From contig NZ_CP030085.1 of the NCBI RefSeq assembly GCF_003261235.1, positions 1,705,241-1,769,240 of the forward strand: DNA of 64,000 nt, written 5' to 3'. The stretch is from Polynucleobacter paneuropaeus (GTDB lineage: Bacteria > Pseudomonadota > Gammaproteobacteria > Burkholderiales > Burkholderiaceae). A program made the position numbers and the translations under genes. The notes under the pieces are model-generated. The model made no database searches. It was not told the origin of the DNA and worked only from the letters and a program-made list of their open reading frames with translations. How positions within the stretch are numbered: the first letter of the stretch is position 1; the number at the start of each line of letters is the position of its first letter. Positions 29,527 to 40,024 of this stretch are shown piece by piece.

Positions 29527-29611
29527 GGGTTTATTTTATCCCAAAAATAAGAAATATTTCAATAACACCGAGAAATTTGGTCCTATGCCAATGATTGAAT
29601 ATCATTGATAG

Positions 29612-30472
29612 GTGCAAAAACTCCTAATAAAGCCCATTCTTGTTTTGATTGCTGCGCTGCCCTTATGCATTGTGCAAATCATTGGCGCCTGTTTGGGTCT
29701 TTTAGCTTATATCGGATCGAGTAGCTATCGTGAACTCTTTCGTTCCCAATACGATGCAGTTATTACAAGCCATCGACTTCAATCTCGACTATGGAGTGCT
29801 GTCATGGCATCAGGTCAACTCTTCTCAGACAGTTTATGGATTTGGCGCAATCCCAAACAAGCGCTTGGCCTAGTAGAAATTCAAAATTGGGAGTTGGTCG
29901 AGGCTGCTATTAACGAAGGACATGGGCTTGTGATGTTGACACCTCACCTAGGTGGCTTTGAAATCATTCCACGCGTCCTTGCTCAGCACTTCCCTGCCAC
30001 CATCTTATATCGACCATCAAGACAGAATTGGCTCAATAGTATTGTTGAAGAAGGCCGCGCTTATCCCAATATGCATTTTGTGCCGACCAATTTAAATGGC
30101 GTCAGGCAAATGACTCGCGCCTTAAGTAAAGGCGAAGCCATTGGCATTCTGCCTGATCAAGTTCCCAGTGGGGGCGATGGTGTTTGGGTACCTTTCTTTG
30201 GTCGTCCCGCCTACACCTCACCCTTGCCAGCGCGCCTTGCCAATCGCAACAAGACTCCAGTCATCATGTTTACTGCTAAGCGCAAAAATCTAGGGCAAGG
30301 CTGGTTAATGCAGGCAACGCGTCTAGCCCCTTTTTCAGAAAATGCAAATCTAGCTGCCACTGAAATGAATCAGGCTATTGAACATGCGATCCTTAAAGCA
30401 CCAGAACAGTTTATCTGGGCATATAACCGCTACAAGCATCCAGCTGGTGCAGAGCTGCCTCCAAGCCAATAA
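29612..30472 (+). CDS. LpxL/HtrB-family lipid A acyltransferase, copy 1
   Basis: A 286-residue inner-membrane acyltransferase of the LpxL/LpxM (lauroyl/myristoyl transferase) family. An N-terminal hydrophobic helix (about 8-33) is followed by the catalytic HX4E motif HLGGFE (112-117), then YRPSRQNWLN, GILPDQVPSGGDGVWVPFFG and the C-terminal EQFIWAYNRYKH. It adds a secondary acyl chain to lipid A precursors using acyl-ACP; chain specificity is not readable. It starts with GTG, divergent from metK. A second homologue follows after 18 bases. Confidence 0.88.
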   Translation: MQKLLIKPILVLIAALPLCIVQIIGACLGLLAYIGSSSYRELFRSQYDAVITSHRLQSRLWSAVMASGQLFSDSLWIWRNPKQALGLVEIQNWELVEAAINEGHGLVMLTPHLGGFEIIPRVLAQHFPATILYRPSRQNWLNSIVEEGRAYPNMHFVPTNLNGVRQMTRALSKGEAIGILPDQVPSGGDGVWVPFFGRPAYTSPLPARLANRNKTPVIMFTAKRKNLGQGWLMQATRLAPFSENANLAATEMNQAIEHAILKAPEQFIWAYNRYKHPAGAELPPSQ

Positions 30473-30490
30473 CAGAGGTCGCTAACGACA

Positions 30491-31390
30491 ATGATTTGGC
30501 TCCAGAACTTATTCAATTTTTTAGCGCTCAATCTTTTGCGCTTATTTGCGTTCTTACCTTATCAACTGACGATTCGGATTGGTTATGGTCTCGGCTGGCT
30601 CGCAGCGCATATTCCGAATGAGCGTGCAAAAGTTGTGAAAACCAATTTGCGTTTATGTTTTCCTAGCTTGAGTGAGTCTGAAATTGATGCAATGGCTCTC
30701 GAGCATTGGAAATTATTTGGTCGCAGTGTGCTGGAGCGCAGTCGAATTTGGCTTGGAAGTGATAAGCAAATTACTGACATCGTTTCGATTGAGTCTGAAA
30801 TTACATTGGGCGATCGTAAGCCTCGCCTGTTGATTAACCCTCACTTTCTTGGTTTAGAGGGAGGCTTCATGGCCTTGTCGGCTCTAGCGAGTAAGCACGA
30901 CTGGCCCAGAGGTGCTGGCCTGTACCAAAATATGAAGAACCCCTTCTTCAACCAAAAAATGATTGAGTGGCGTAATCGCTTTGGGGGCAAGTCGATTGAG
31001 CGACAAAGTCGTCTACGCGATCTCATTCGGGAGATTCAAACAGGGAATTTCATTTTTATTGCGCCTGATATTGATCTTGGTCCCAAGGATTCAGTATTTG
31101 TTCCCTTCTTTGGCATTCCAACCAATACGATCACTTCTGTTTCTCGATTAGCGAAATTAAGTGGTGCTGAAGTCTGCCTAATGACAACCACCCTTAACCC
31201 TGATCGCAATGGCTACACTTGCCATATCGGCGCGGCCTTACCTAACTTCCCATCTGATGATGTGGAAAAAGATACCGCACGCTTAAATCGTTACATCGAA
31301 GAGCTTGTGAGAGAAAGGCCGGCAGAGTACTATTGGGTTCATAAGCGGTTTAAACATCGGCCGCCAGGCGAACCAAACCTCTACTCTTAG
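30491..31390 (+). CDS. LpxL/HtrB-family acyltransferase, copy 2
   Basis: A 299-residue paralogue of the preceding gene, with N-terminal membrane helix (about 12-40), [17 protein letters not shown] (48-64), the catalytic HFLGLE (118-123), and [21 protein letters not shown]. The C-terminal segment [16 protein letters not shown] is typical. It is closer to the copy at 53432 (shared VVKTNL, NPFFNQK-type and [10 protein letters not shown] segments) than to its direct neighbour. With copy 1 it may supply the two secondary acylations of lipid A. dapF follows after 17 bases. Confidence 0.88.
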   Translation: MIWLQNLFNFLALNLLRLFAFLPYQLTIRIGYGLGWLAAHIPNERAKVVKTNLRLCFPSLSESEIDAMALEHWKLFGRSVLERSRIWLGSDKQITDIVSIESEITLGDRKPRLLINPHFLGLEGGFMALSALASKHDWPRGAGLYQNMKNPFFNQKMIEWRNRFGGKSIERQSRLRDLIREIQTGNFIFIAPDIDLGPKDSVFVPFFGIPTNTITSVSRLAKLSGAEVCLMTTTLNPDRNGYTCHIGAALPNFPSDDVEKDTARLNRYIEELVRERPAEYYWVHKRFKHRPPGEPNLYS

Positions 31391-31407
31391 TTGAAGGACT
31401 TTGTATT

Positions 31408-32304
31408 TTGAACACCCCATCACGCAAACTGCGCTTCACCAAAATGCATGGTGCTGGTAATGATTTCATTGTCGTGAATGGTATTGATCAAGACTTGAGT
31501 AAGATCACCCAGGATCAATGGCGTGCTTTATCTAATCGTCAATTCGGAGTTGGTGCTGACCAAATTTTATTGATTGAAAAGCCCACTCGCTCTGATGCGG
31601 ATTTTAGGTATCGTATTTTTAATGCAGATGGTGGCGAAGTAGAGCAATGTGGCAATGGCTCCCGCTGTTTTGTACGTTATGTTCATGAGCAGGGTCTCTC
31701 GAAAAAAAATCCACTGCAAGTTGAAGTGGCTCACACCGTTATTAGTCTCAGAGCTCTCGAGAATGGGGACGTAGAGGTTAATATGGGCGCCCCTATTTTT
31801 GAGCCTGCCCTAGTTCCATTTAATCCTGAGGGCATTGCTAGTAAGCAAGAGTTTCATGAAATGCTCTATGCACTACCCATTGGAAAAAATCCGGGTGCTC
31901 ACGATGATTGGATTGCTGTTTTATCTATGGGCAATCCCCACGCAGTACAAATTGTGCTGGATGTTGACAGCGCTCCAGTTCGCATTGAGGGGCCTTCGAT
32001 TGAAATCCACCCTGCTTTTCCTAAGAGAGTGAATGCAGGCTATATGCAGATTCTGAATCGCCATGAAATTAAATTACGGGTATTTGAGCGTGGTGCCGGA
32101 GAAACACTGGCCTGTGGCACTGGTGCATGCGCAGCAGTGGTATCAGGTATTCGTCGCGCCCTATTAGACTCCCCAGTCAAAGTCCATACCCACGGCGGTG
32201 ATCTCCAAATCTCTTGGAGGGGCATTGTGGATGGCATTACTCAGCCCGTCATCATGACAGGGCCTGCTGCTACTGTCTTTGAAGGCGAAATAGAGCTTAA
32301 TTAA
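31408..32304 (+). CDS. dapF: Diaminopimelate epimerase
   Basis: A 298-residue DapF that converts LL- to meso-diaminopimelate for lysine and peptidoglycan. The two active-site cysteines are Cys81 (EQCGNGSRC) and Cys236 ([10 protein letters not shown]); the N-terminal [13 protein letters not shown] is also conserved. It starts with TTG at 31408, with GAAGGA upstream. The convergent pyrE ends 3 bases after its stop. Confidence 0.95.
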   Translation: MNTPSRKLRFTKMHGAGNDFIVVNGIDQDLSKITQDQWRALSNRQFGVGADQILLIEKPTRSDADFRYRIFNADGGEVEQCGNGSRCFVRYVHEQGLSKKNPLQVEVAHTVISLRALENGDVEVNMGAPIFEPALVPFNPEGIASKQEFHEMLYALPIGKNPGAHDDWIAVLSMGNPHAVQIVLDVDSAPVRIEGPSIEIHPAFPKRVNAGYMQILNRHEIKLRVFERGAGETLACGTGACAAVVSGIRRALLDSPVKVHTHGGDLQISWRGIVDGITQPVIMTGPAATVFEGEIELN

Positions 32305-32307
32305 GCG

Positions 32308-32976
32308 CTACAAACCGTACTGATCACGATAGGCTTTTACGGCAGGCAGGTAGTTGGCGAGCTCAGCATTACTGGAAGCAGCCAAGAAACTCATCAGATC
32401 TGCCAAGTTTGCAATGGCAATTACTGGCAAACCAAACTCTTGCTCAACAGCCTGCACCGCAGACTGCTTTCCTATTTCAGTAGCAGTCCCTGATTTTTCC
32501 ATTCGATCTAGGGCAATTAATACCGCAACTGGCTCAGCTCCTGCAGACCGAATCAAATCAACAGATTCACGGACGGACGTTCCTGCTGAAATGACATCAT
32601 CCACAATGACTACCTTGCCTTGGACTGGGGCGCCTACCAAAGAACCGCCCTCGCCATGATCTTTGGCTTCCTTACGGTTATATGCGTAAGGTACATTGCG
32701 TCCTTGATCAGCCAGAGCAATTGCTGTAGATGCCACCAAGGTGATTCCTTTATAGGCTGGACCATACAACATATCAAATTGAATTTGAGAGTTGCTTAAG
32801 GCTTGGGCGTAGTAACGGCCAAGGCTACTTAATCTCTTGCCATCATTAAAGCCGCCGGCATTAAAAAAATAAGGAGATAGTCGTCCTGCTTTAGTTTTAA
32901 ACTCGCCAAAGGACAAAACCTTTGCCTCTAAGGCAAAACGAATAAAGTTATCTTGATTAGAATTTTCTGAGCTCAT
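32308..32976 (-). CDS. pyrE: Orotate phosphoribosyltransferase
   Basis: A 222-residue PyrE that joins orotate and PRPP in UMP synthesis. Marks are FKTKAGRLSPYFFNAGGF near the N-terminus, PYAYNRKEAKDHGEGG, and the PRPP-binding VVIVDDVISAGTSVRES. It stands alone, divergent from xth with only 8 bases between the start codons. Confidence 0.95.
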   Translation of the reverse strand: MSSENSNQDNFIRFALEAKVLSFGEFKTKAGRLSPYFFNAGGFNDGKRLSSLGRYYAQALSNSQIQFDMLYGPAYKGITLVASTAIALADQGRNVPYAYNRKEAKDHGEGGSLVGAPVQGKVVIVDDVISAGTSVRESVDLIRSAGAEPVAVLIALDRMEKSGTATEIGKQSAVQAVEQEFGLPVIAIANLADLMSFLAASSNAELANYLPAVKAYRDQYGL

Positions 32977-32984
32977 AGGCCTCC

Positions 32985-33767
32985 ATGTTACGCATCATTT
33001 CCGCTAACCTCAACGGTATTCGTTCGGCAGCCAAAAAAGGCTTTCTGCCATGGGCAATTGCTCAAAAGGCAGACTTCATCTGCATGCAAGAGCTCAAAGC
33101 CCAGCGGGACGATCTAGAGGAAGATATTCTCAATCCCACTGGACTTAAAGGCTACTTTCATCATGCCGAAAAAAAGGGTTACAGCGGGTGTGGAATTTAT
33201 ACCCCTCACCAACCCGATGATGTGCTCTATGGCTTTGGTAATGCTGAGTTTGATGCTGAAGGTCGCTACGTTGAGGCTCGCTTTAAAAAACTGTCTGTAA
33301 TCTCCGTCTATATGCCATCCGGCTCGAGCTCAGAAGAAAGACAGGAAGCCAAGTTTCGCTATCTTGAGGCTTTTTTACCTCATCTGGTCAAACTGAAAAA
33401 ATCTGGCCGTGAAATTGTGCTGTGTGGCGATGTCAATATTGCCCATCAAGAAATTGATCTCAAGAACTGGAAAGGCAACCTCAAGAACTCAGGCTTCTTA
33501 CCCGAGGAGCGAGCCTGGCTCACGAACTTATTCGACAAGGTTGGCTATGTTGATATCTATCGTCGACTTGAACCCAAGACAAGTGATGAGTGCTATACCT
33601 GGTGGAGCCAGCGCGGGCAAGCCTATGCAAAGAATGTTGGGTGGCGAATTGACTATCAAATTGCTACGCCAGCAATTGCAGCTAGCGCTAAGAAAGCTTC
33701 GGTGTATAAAAGCGAACGCTTTTCAGATCATGCACCTCTAATCATAGATTACGATTGGTCGATCTAG
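32985..33767 (+). CDS. xth: Exodeoxyribonuclease III (AP endonuclease)
   Basis: A 260-residue ExoIII-family enzyme for base-excision repair. Metal and catalytic residues are visible in ISANLNGIRSA (Asn), FICMQELKAQ (Glu), LCGDVNIAH (Asp, Asn), YTWWSQRG and FSDHAPLIIDYD (Asp-His). Its stop overlaps the stop of the convergent AmpG-like gene inside one CTAG. Confidence 0.94.
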   Translation: MLRIISANLNGIRSAAKKGFLPWAIAQKADFICMQELKAQRDDLEEDILNPTGLKGYFHHAEKKGYSGCGIYTPHQPDDVLYGFGNAEFDAEGRYVEARFKKLSVISVYMPSGSSSEERQEAKFRYLEAFLPHLVKLKKSGREIVLCGDVNIAHQEIDLKNWKGNLKNSGFLPEERAWLTNLFDKVGYVDIYRRLEPKTSDECYTWWSQRGQAYAKNVGWRIDYQIATPAIAASAKKASVYKSERFSDHAPLIIDYDWSI

Positions 33768-35029
33768 GGTTCGTACGAAGGATGCACTTGTGTGGTGTGA
33801 TTCCATGGTGCAATCTTTATTAACAAAAGCATTCCTGGAATCGCTAAAGCAAAACACAACATAAAGAAATTAAACCAACCCAAGGCTTCAACGATATATC
33901 CCGTAATGGCATTGATGAAGGTACGAGGTACTGCTGCGAGGCTGGTAAACAAAGCAAATTGGGTAGCGGTGTAACGTGGGTCTGTTACTTGCGCAATGAA
34001 TGAAGTAAACGCAGCCGTTCCCAAACCAACTGCGAAGGCTTCAAACCCAATCACCCAAGCCAAGACCCAAGGGCTTAAACCAACCTTAGCCAAAATAGCA
34101 AAACCTAAAATAGCCAAGGCCTGCAAGAGGCCAAAGATCCAGAGTCCACGGGCAATCGTGATCTTCTGCAACCAGTAGGCCCCCAAAAATCCTCCTGCTA
34201 GGCTAGCCCATAAGCCTGCGTTCTTGGCTACTAAACCAATCTGGGTTCTAGTGAAGCCTAAGTCCATATAAAAGGGGGTCGCCAGTGCGGTCGCCATCGA
34301 ATCGCCGAGCTTATATAGAAAAATAAACGCCAAGATGGTCAGTGCAAAGCCCCAGCCTTTACGAGAAATAAATTCTTTAAATGGCTCTAGTACTGCCTCA
34401 CGCAAAGTGTGTGGTGGTGTGCCACGCAAAGTTGGTTCAGGCAGCATCAATGTGACGATAGGCCCGATTGCAATGAATGCGCCAGTAATCATGAATACCG
34501 TAGACCAGGGCAGATAATCCGAGAGGATTAATGAAAGTGATCCTGGAACTAAAGTGGATAACTTATACGCGTTTACGAAGAGCGCAGTACCCGACCCCAA
34601 TTGCTCATCGCTTAACCATTCGCGACGATAGGCATCCACCACAATGTCTTGGCTGGCTGAAAAGAACGCAACCACTGCTGCTAAGCCAACGACAATCCAG
34701 ATTTCAGAAACGGGATTGAAAAAGCCCATTCCCATTACTGCAAGCATCGTAATGATTTGGGTGACCAGCATCCAACCACGCCGTCTTCCTAAAAAAGGTA
34801 AGGGGAAACGATCTAAAAAAGGGGACCACAAGAACTTCCAGGTATAGGGAAAGCCAACCAATGCGAATAAACCAATGGCCTTGAGATCTACGCCCTCGGA
34901 CTTGAGCCAAGCCGAGAGCAAGTTATAGAGAATGAATAAAGGCAAGCCACTCGCAAAGCCTAAAAAAGCACAGGCAATAAACGCCCTAGTATTGCTGGGA
35001 ACGCTGTAGCTTGTCTGAATATTACTCAA
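33764..35029 (-). CDS. ampG: AmpG-like muropeptide permease (MFS)
   Basis: A 421-residue protein of the major facilitator superfamily with about 12 predicted membrane helices. The N-terminal FLGFASGLPLFILYNLLSAW, GFPYTWKFLWSPFLDRF and DIVVDAYRREWL match AmpG, which imports anhydro-muropeptides for cell-wall recycling. Slt in the same window would generate the substrate. It is the last gene of a minus-strand run after metW (15 bases). Confidence 0.87.
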   Translation of the reverse strand: MSNIQTSYSVPSNTRAFIACAFLGFASGLPLFILYNLLSAWLKSEGVDLKAIGLFALVGFPYTWKFLWSPFLDRFPLPFLGRRRGWMLVTQIITMLAVMGMGFFNPVSEIWIVVGLAAVVAFFSASQDIVVDAYRREWLSDEQLGSGTALFVNAYKLSTLVPGSLSLILSDYLPWSTVFMITGAFIAIGPIVTLMLPEPTLRGTPPHTLREAVLEPFKEFISRKGWGFALTILAFIFLYKLGDSMATALATPFYMDLGFTRTQIGLVAKNAGLWASLAGGFLGAYWLQKITIARGLWIFGLLQALAILGFAILAKVGLSPWVLAWVIGFEAFAVGLGTAAFTSFIAQVTDPRYTATQFALFTSLAAVPRTFINAITGYIVEALGWFNFFMLCFALAIPGMLLLIKIAPWNHTTQVHPSYEP

Positions 35030-35044
35030 CAGATTCTGAAATGG

Positions 35045-35626
35045 TTAAGCGCGAGAAATGCGGAACAACGCAAGACTTCCAAAGAGATTAGGCAGCAAAG
35101 TCACTTCACGACCATCATGCAAGATGCATTGATCAATGACTTTCAAGCCGAGATTGGATGCGAGCTTCTCAAAGTCTGCCACTGTCAGCACCCTAACGTT
35201 GGGCGTGTTGTACCACTGATAAGGAAGGCTCTTAGATACCGGCATATGCCCCAAACCGACTGCAAGGCGATGTGACCAATGGCCAAAATTCGGAAAAGAA
35301 ATGATTGACTCTTTGCCCACTCGAACCACTTCACGCAAAATCTTCTCAGTTTGATGAATGGTTTGTAATGTTTGTGAAAGTACGACAGTATCAAAGCTAT
35401 CGTTCTCAAATAAGGCTAAGCCACCTTCAAGGTCTTGCTGAATCACATTTAACCCCTTGTGCACACACGAGAGGACTCTTGAGTCATCTATCTCTACACC
35501 ATAGGCATGAACCGGTTTTTGCTCTTGCAAATATTCCAGAAAGCTACCATCGCCACAACCCAAGTCAAGCACTTGGCTATTAGGGGCTATCCACTTAGCT
35601 ATCGCTTGAAAGTCGCTGCGGATCAT
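35045..35626 (-). CDS. metW: MetW, methionine biosynthesis methyltransferase-fold protein
   Basis: A 193-residue SAM-fold protein with [15 protein letters not shown] (about 19-33) and [26 protein letters not shown]. MetW is the obligate neighbour of metX in many proteobacteria, and in Pseudomonas and Agrobacterium-type pathways it supports homoserine acyltransfer. It overlaps metX by 4 bases, so the two are probably translated together. Confidence 0.93.
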   Translation of the reverse strand: MIRSDFQAIAKWIAPNSQVLDLGCGDGSFLEYLQEQKPVHAYGVEIDDSRVLSCVHKGLNVIQQDLEGGLALFENDSFDTVVLSQTLQTIHQTEKILREVVRVGKESIISFPNFGHWSHRLAVGLGHMPVSKSLPYQWYNTPNVRVLTVADFEKLASNLGLKVIDQCILHDGREVTLLPNLFGSLALFRISRA

Positions 35627-36762
35627 CTGCGAGCCTCATGCATTTGATCAAAATACGCTCGAATTAAATGGTGATAACGTGGGTCATCTAGTAAAAAAGC
35701 ATCGTGACCGTGTGGCGCATCGATTTCGGCATAACTAACTTCACTCTTATTGCTGAGCAAAGCCGCCACAATCTCTCGACTACGATTAGGCGGAAAGCGC
35801 CAATCCGTTGTAAAGCTGACCACTAGGAACTTGGCCTGCACTTCCGCTAATGCGCGTTGCAAACTGCCCTCATAACGACGTGCTGGATCGAAATAATCTA
35901 AAGCGCGCGTAATGAGTAAATATGTATTTGCATCAAAATACTTAGAGAATTTCTCGCCCTGGTGGCGTAAATAACTTTCTACTTCAAATTCAACATCAAA
36001 GCTAAAGCGATAATCATTGGATTCTCCAACTGGACGCTGGAGCTCTCGGCCAAACTTTTCTGCCATATCGTCATCAGACAGATAGGTAATGTGACCAACC
36101 ATACGAGCCAGCTTTAAGCCTGACTTTGGTATTACATTGTGTGCATAGTAGTTGCCCCCATGAAAATCGGGGTCAGACAAAATTGCGTTACGTGCAACTT
36201 CATTAAATGCAATATTTTGTGCGCTCAATTTAGGAGTAGATGCAATCACCACACAATGCTCAATGCGCTTTGGAAATTGAATAGACCAAGCCATCGCTTG
36301 CATTCCACCCAAACTACCACCCATTACTGCTGCAAATTTACGAATACCTAATTTATCGGCAAGTCTGGCCTGGGTGTTTACCCAGTCTTCTACTGTAATA
36401 ACAGGGAAGTCAGCGCCATAGGGTTTGCCAGTTGCGGAATTAAGACTCATTGGCCCAGTTGAACCAAAACAGGAACCCAAGTTATTGACGCCAATGACAA
36501 AAAAATGGTCTGTATCAATTGGCTTACCCGGACCAATCATGTTGTCCCACCAGCCGATATCCTCTGGATCATCTGGGCTTGGCCCTGCGACATGATGCGA
36601 TGCGTTTAAGGCATGGCAAATTAGAACGGCATTGCTTTTTGCTGGATTAAGTCTGCCGTAGGTTTCAATAACTAAATCGTAGCCAGCCAATATGGCGCCA
36701 CTCTGCAAAGGCAAGGGCTCGGCAAAATGGATTGTATTTCTAGAGAGGTGTAACTCGCTCAT
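35623..36762 (-). CDS. metX: Homoserine O-acyltransferase MetX
   Basis: A 379-residue alpha/beta-hydrolase-fold acyltransferase that activates homoserine for methionine synthesis. The nucleophile is Ser150 in [10 protein letters not shown], the oxyanion region reads [12 protein letters not shown], and the C-terminal Asp and His are in [11 protein letters not shown] and DAPHGHDAF. Whether acetyl- or succinyl-CoA is used cannot be decided safely; proteins of this type in Betaproteobacteria are often succinyltransferases. It is flanked by 4-base overlaps with slmA and metW. Confidence 0.93.
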   Translation of the reverse strand: MSELHLSRNTIHFAEPLPLQSGAILAGYDLVIETYGRLNPAKSNAVLICHALNASHHVAGPSPDDPEDIGWWDNMIGPGKPIDTDHFFVIGVNNLGSCFGSTGPMSLNSATGKPYGADFPVITVEDWVNTQARLADKLGIRKFAAVMGGSLGGMQAMAWSIQFPKRIEHCVVIASTPKLSAQNIAFNEVARNAILSDPDFHGGNYYAHNVIPKSGLKLARMVGHITYLSDDDMAEKFGRELQRPVGESNDYRFSFDVEFEVESYLRHQGEKFSKYFDANTYLLITRALDYFDPARRYEGSLQRALAEVQAKFLVVSFTTDWRFPPNRSREIVAALLSNKSEVSYAEIDAPHGHDAFLLDDPRYHHLIRAYFDQMHEARR

Positions 36763-37397
36763 TCGGACAGAAGAATGCGCAGACTAATATCAGACGCATC
36801 AGTTGGTAGTTTTTTGAAACCACTACGTGCAAATCGATGCCAACGCCCCAAAACAAAGCTCATCAGCATTGCTGCTCGAATACTCACCTCTTCCTGACTA
36901 ACCTGAGCCCACGCTCCACCCTGAGTCTGGGCAATGCGCAAGGCCTGCTTCAGAGAGGCCTCTACTCGATCTAGCACTTGAGTGATGCGTTCTTGCAAAC
37001 GATCATCCTCTTGCAATAAAGCATCACCGAGTAGAACTCTGGTCATGCCAGGATTTTTTTCAGCGAAGAACAAGAGCATTTGCAAAATACCGCGGGCTTG
37101 AGCAAGCCCAGATTCTTCTTTTTGATTGATTTGATTAATTAATCCAAAAACGGTTTGCTCAATAAAAGCAATCAAGCCCTCGAACATTTGTGCTTTGCTA
37201 GCAAAATGACGGTAAAGCGCAGCCTCTGAGACTTGAATCTTCGCCGCTAGGGCTGCAGTGGTTACGCGCTCACCCTTAGGGTTTTGTAACATCTCAGCAA
37301 GGACTTGCAAAATTTGTAAGCGGCGCTCGCCAGGACGCGGACGTTTGCGCGTCTTATCAGCATCCATATTGCTCGCTGAATTCAAAGAATCTGGCAT
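36759..37397 (-). CDS. slmA: Nucleoid occlusion factor SlmA (TetR family)
   Basis: A 212-residue TetR-family DNA-binding protein. The N-terminal helix-turn-helix covers about 28-70, with [22 protein letters not shown] and the following [12 protein letters not shown], the form found in SlmA and not in drug-type TetR regulators. SlmA binds sites around the nucleoid and blocks FtsZ rings there. It lies between argB (21 bases) and metX (4-base overlap). Confidence 0.85.
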   Translation of the reverse strand: MPDSLNSASNMDADKTRKRPRPGERRLQILQVLAEMLQNPKGERVTTAALAAKIQVSEAALYRHFASKAQMFEGLIAFIEQTVFGLINQINQKEESGLAQARGILQMLLFFAEKNPGMTRVLLGDALLQEDDRLQERITQVLDRVEASLKQALRIAQTQGGAWAQVSQEEVSIRAAMLMSFVLGRWHRFARSGFKKLPTDASDISLRILLSE

Positions 37398-37418
37398 CTC
37401 TTATCGCTTATTCAATAT

Positions 37419-38321
37419 CTATCGAGAACGAATCATCGTTCCGAAAGCTTGCTCAGTCAAAATTTCTAATAGTAGGGAGTGTTCAATTCTGCCATCAATA
37501 ATATGAACTGAATTCACGCCACTTTTAGCTGCATCTAGCGCAGATGAAATCTTAGGCAGCATGCCTCCAGAAATCGTTCCATCTGCAAATAATTCATCAA
37601 TCTCTCGAGCCGTTAAATCGGTTAGGAGCTTGCCATTCTTATCCAATACGCCAGGAATATTAGTCATCATCACCAATTTCTCAGCATGCAAAATTTCAGC
37701 CATCTTACCGGCCACCAAATCCGCATTAATGTTGTAGGCCTGACCTTCTGCGCTAAATCCAATTGGAGAGATCACCGGAATAAAAGCATCATCCTGAAGC
37801 GCCTTTACTACTGCGGGATTAATTGCTTCAATTTCACCTACGAAGCCAATATCAATATTTTGGCCACGCTTATTTTCATCAGGTACTAATAATTTTTTCG
37901 CATGAATCAAGCCGCCATCTTTTCCGGTTAAGCCCACTGCTTGGCCGCCGAAATGATTAATCAACATGACGATATCTTGCTGTACCTCACCACCCAGAAC
38001 CCACTCGACTACTTCCATGGTTTCTTCATCGGTGACGCGCATCCCTTGAATAAAGGTGCCGACCTTACCAATCTTTTTGAGAGCCTCATCAATCTGGGGG
38101 CCGCCGCCGTGAACTACAACAGGATTCATGCCAACGAGCTTGAGCAAAATGACGTCGCGCGCAAAACTTTCTTTCAAGCGCTCTTCTACCATCGCATTAC
38201 CACCGTACTTAATGACGATAGTCTTGCCATGATATTGACGAATGTAGGGCAATGCTTCTGCCAAAATCTCCGCCTTTAAGATTGGCGGAATATCGGCGAG
38301 CGAGGGTAATGAATTCGTCAT
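37419..38321 (-). CDS. argB: Acetylglutamate kinase
   Basis: A 300-residue amino-acid kinase for the second step of arginine synthesis. It shows [29 protein letters not shown], a [11 protein letters not shown] loop and the C-terminal [18 protein letters not shown]. It is 12 bases downstream of dksA. Confidence 0.95.
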   Translation of the reverse strand: MTNSLPSLADIPPILKAEILAEALPYIRQYHGKTIVIKYGGNAMVEERLKESFARDVILLKLVGMNPVVVHGGGPQIDEALKKIGKVGTFIQGMRVTDEETMEVVEWVLGGEVQQDIVMLINHFGGQAVGLTGKDGGLIHAKKLLVPDENKRGQNIDIGFVGEIEAINPAVVKALQDDAFIPVISPIGFSAEGQAYNINADLVAGKMAEILHAEKLVMMTNIPGVLDKNGKLLTDLTAREIDELFADGTISGGMLPKISSALDAAKSGVNSVHIIDGRIEHSLLLEILTEQAFGTMIRSR

Positions 38322-38333
38322 CTGGGTGAGAAT

Positions 38334-38804
38334 TTATTCGCCAAATAATTTTTGACGCAACTCGCGACGTTCTTGCGCCTCAAGGGATAAGTTCGCGGTG
38401 GGTCTTGCGATCAGGCGTGAAAGGCCAATCGGCTCGCCGGTCTCTTCGCACCAACCATAGTCACCAGACTCAATCCGGGCTAGAGCCTGCTCAACTTTTT
38501 TCAACAGTTTGCGCTCGCGATCACGAGTGCGCAATTCAAGCGCATGTTCTTCTTCAATCGTTGCCCGATCAGCTGGATCAGGAACCAAAATATTTTCACG
38601 TAAATGCTCGGTGGTCTCTGATGCATTCTTCAAGATATCGTCTTTTAAGGTTAGGAGCTTTTGACGGAAAAAATCCAATTGAGCGGCATTCATATACTCT
38701 TTGTCGGACATCTTCATTAAAGTCGCTTCAGTGAGTGGGGCGCCTTTGACTGCTTTGCTGGCTGTTTTCGCCGCCGCAGGTTTTGTTGCTGTTTTTACCG
38801 TCAT
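38334..38804 (-). CDS. dksA: RNA polymerase-binding factor DksA, zinc-finger cysteines mostly lost
   Basis: A 156-residue DksA. A Lys/Ala/Thr-rich N-terminus leads into the coiled coil with the functional tip Asp76 and Asp79 (VPDPADR) that enters the polymerase secondary channel and, with ppGpp, tunes transcription start. Of the four zinc-ligand cysteines of E. coli DksA only the first remains: Cys119, then Thr122, Ser140 and Ala143 (GWCEETGEP, ANLSLEAQE). This is the same C-T-S-A pattern known for zinc-independent DksA2. It lies 102 bases downstream of the GTPase gene and starts its own small group with argB. Confidence 0.93.
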   Translation of the reverse strand: MTVKTATKPAAAKTASKAVKGAPLTEATLMKMSDKEYMNAAQLDFFRQKLLTLKDDILKNASETTEHLRENILVPDPADRATIEEEHALELRTRDRERKLLKKVEQALARIESGDYGWCEETGEPIGLSRLIARPTANLSLEAQERRELRQKLFGE

Positions 38805-38906
38805 TTCATTCTTTCCTGGATTTGAAGCATTATTGCCTCATTCTGCCAAAGTTTTACGACCTTTTATCAATATTTACTATGGCGGTGGATTGTATCGGAA
38901 TCTGGC

Positions 38907-39965
38907 TCAGACCAAGCAGCCTTCTAGGCCAGCCATCAATGTGTCCTTTGGCAGATCGATGCCAATGAAGACCATGCGGGTTTGCTTGGGCTCAGTGCCC
39001 CATGGACCAGCTAAATCGCTACCCATCATCTGATGCACCCCCTGAAATACCACCTTACGGGGGCTACCTTTGACATAAAGGACCCCTTTATAGCGCAGCA
39101 TCTTCTCGCCAAATACCTCCAAAATGCCGCCTAGGAAGTCTTCCAGCTTTTGATGATCAAAGGGTTTATCACTACGAAATACGAAAGACTGGATCCGATC
39201 TGTGTGCCCAGCGTGGCCATGATGGTCATGCGCATGGTCGTGGTCATGATGATGGTGCTCATGATCATGACTGTGGTCATGCCCACAAGTGCTGTGATCG
39301 TGATCATCTTGCTCCAGAAAATGAGGGTCAATGTCTAATTTGGCATTGAGATTGAAGCCTTTGAGATCCAAAACAGCATTGAGGGGCACCACCCCTTTGG
39401 CAATCCCCTGAATCGGTGCGCGAGGATTCATGTGCATTAAGCGATTTTTCAAGGCCTCCACTTCAGCCGGGCTAACAAGGTCTGTTTTAGTGATGAAGAT
39501 TTGATCGGCAAAGCCCACCTGACGCTGAGCTTCCTCGTGCTCCGAAAGTTGCTGTTGACCATGCTTGGCATCCACCAGGGTCACCACTGCATCGAGAACA
39601 TAGTGATCAGCAACATCGTCATCCATAAAGAAGGTCTGGGCTACAGGCCCTGGATTAGCGACTCCCGTGGTTTCAATCACAACCCGATCGAAGCTAATTT
39701 TTTTATCTTTACGTTCTTGCCAGAGGGCATTGAGCGCATCAACCAAGTCACCGCGGATCGTGCAACAGATGCAGCCATTACTCATCTGCACAATATTTTC
39801 TTGATGATCTTGAACCAAAATATCGTTGTCGATATTTTCTTCGCCGAATTCATTTTCAATCACAGCAATTTTTTTACCGTGCTGCTCAGTCAAAATATGT
39901 TTGAGAAGCGTTGTTTTGCCGCTGCCTAAAAAGCCAGTCAGGATTGTTACAGGAATTAATGCCAT
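38907..39965 (-). CDS. CobW/COG0523 GTPase with histidine-rich metal-binding stretch
   Basis: A 352-residue G3E-family GTPase and metal chaperone. The Walker [10 protein letters not shown] (11-19), the metal-binding CxCC at Cys65/Cys67/Cys68 (GCICC) and the guanine motif TKTD (159-162) are clear. Residues 220-254 are a histidine/aspartate-rich string, then comes the C-terminal CobW_C domain. COG0523 proteins deliver zinc or other metals; related ZNG1/ZigA act under zinc limitation. No Zur-type palindrome is evident upstream. The ATG at 39965 is chosen over one five codons earlier because it matches family starts. Confidence 0.88.
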   Translation of the reverse strand: MALIPVTILTGFLGSGKTTLLKHILTEQHGKKIAVIENEFGEENIDNDILVQDHQENIVQMSNGCICCTIRGDLVDALNALWQERKDKKISFDRVVIETTGVANPGPVAQTFFMDDDVADHYVLDAVVTLVDAKHGQQQLSEHEEAQRQVGFADQIFITKTDLVSPAEVEALKNRLMHMNPRAPIQGIAKGVVPLNAVLDLKGFNLNAKLDIDPHFLEQDDHDHSTCGHDHSHDHEHHHHDHDHAHDHHGHAGHTDRIQSFVFRSDKPFDHQKLEDFLGGILEVFGEKMLRYKGVLYVKGSPRKVVFQGVHQMMGSDLAGPWGTEPKQTRMVFIGIDLPKDTLMAGLEGCLV

Positions 39966-40024
39966 CGTAGGTCCATTCAAAATTCTGATTTCCCATCGGG
40001 GAAACTCATATCTTACCGAGTTGC

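Noticed and set aside
29408..29608. 66-codon open frame in the metK leader
   Set aside because: It lies over the structured leader, has no ribosome site and low-complexity content. The RNA structure explains the sequence better.
39501..39929. 142-codon frame antisense to the COG0523 GTPase
   Set aside because: It mirrors conserved codons of a well-identified gene and has no recognisable protein features.
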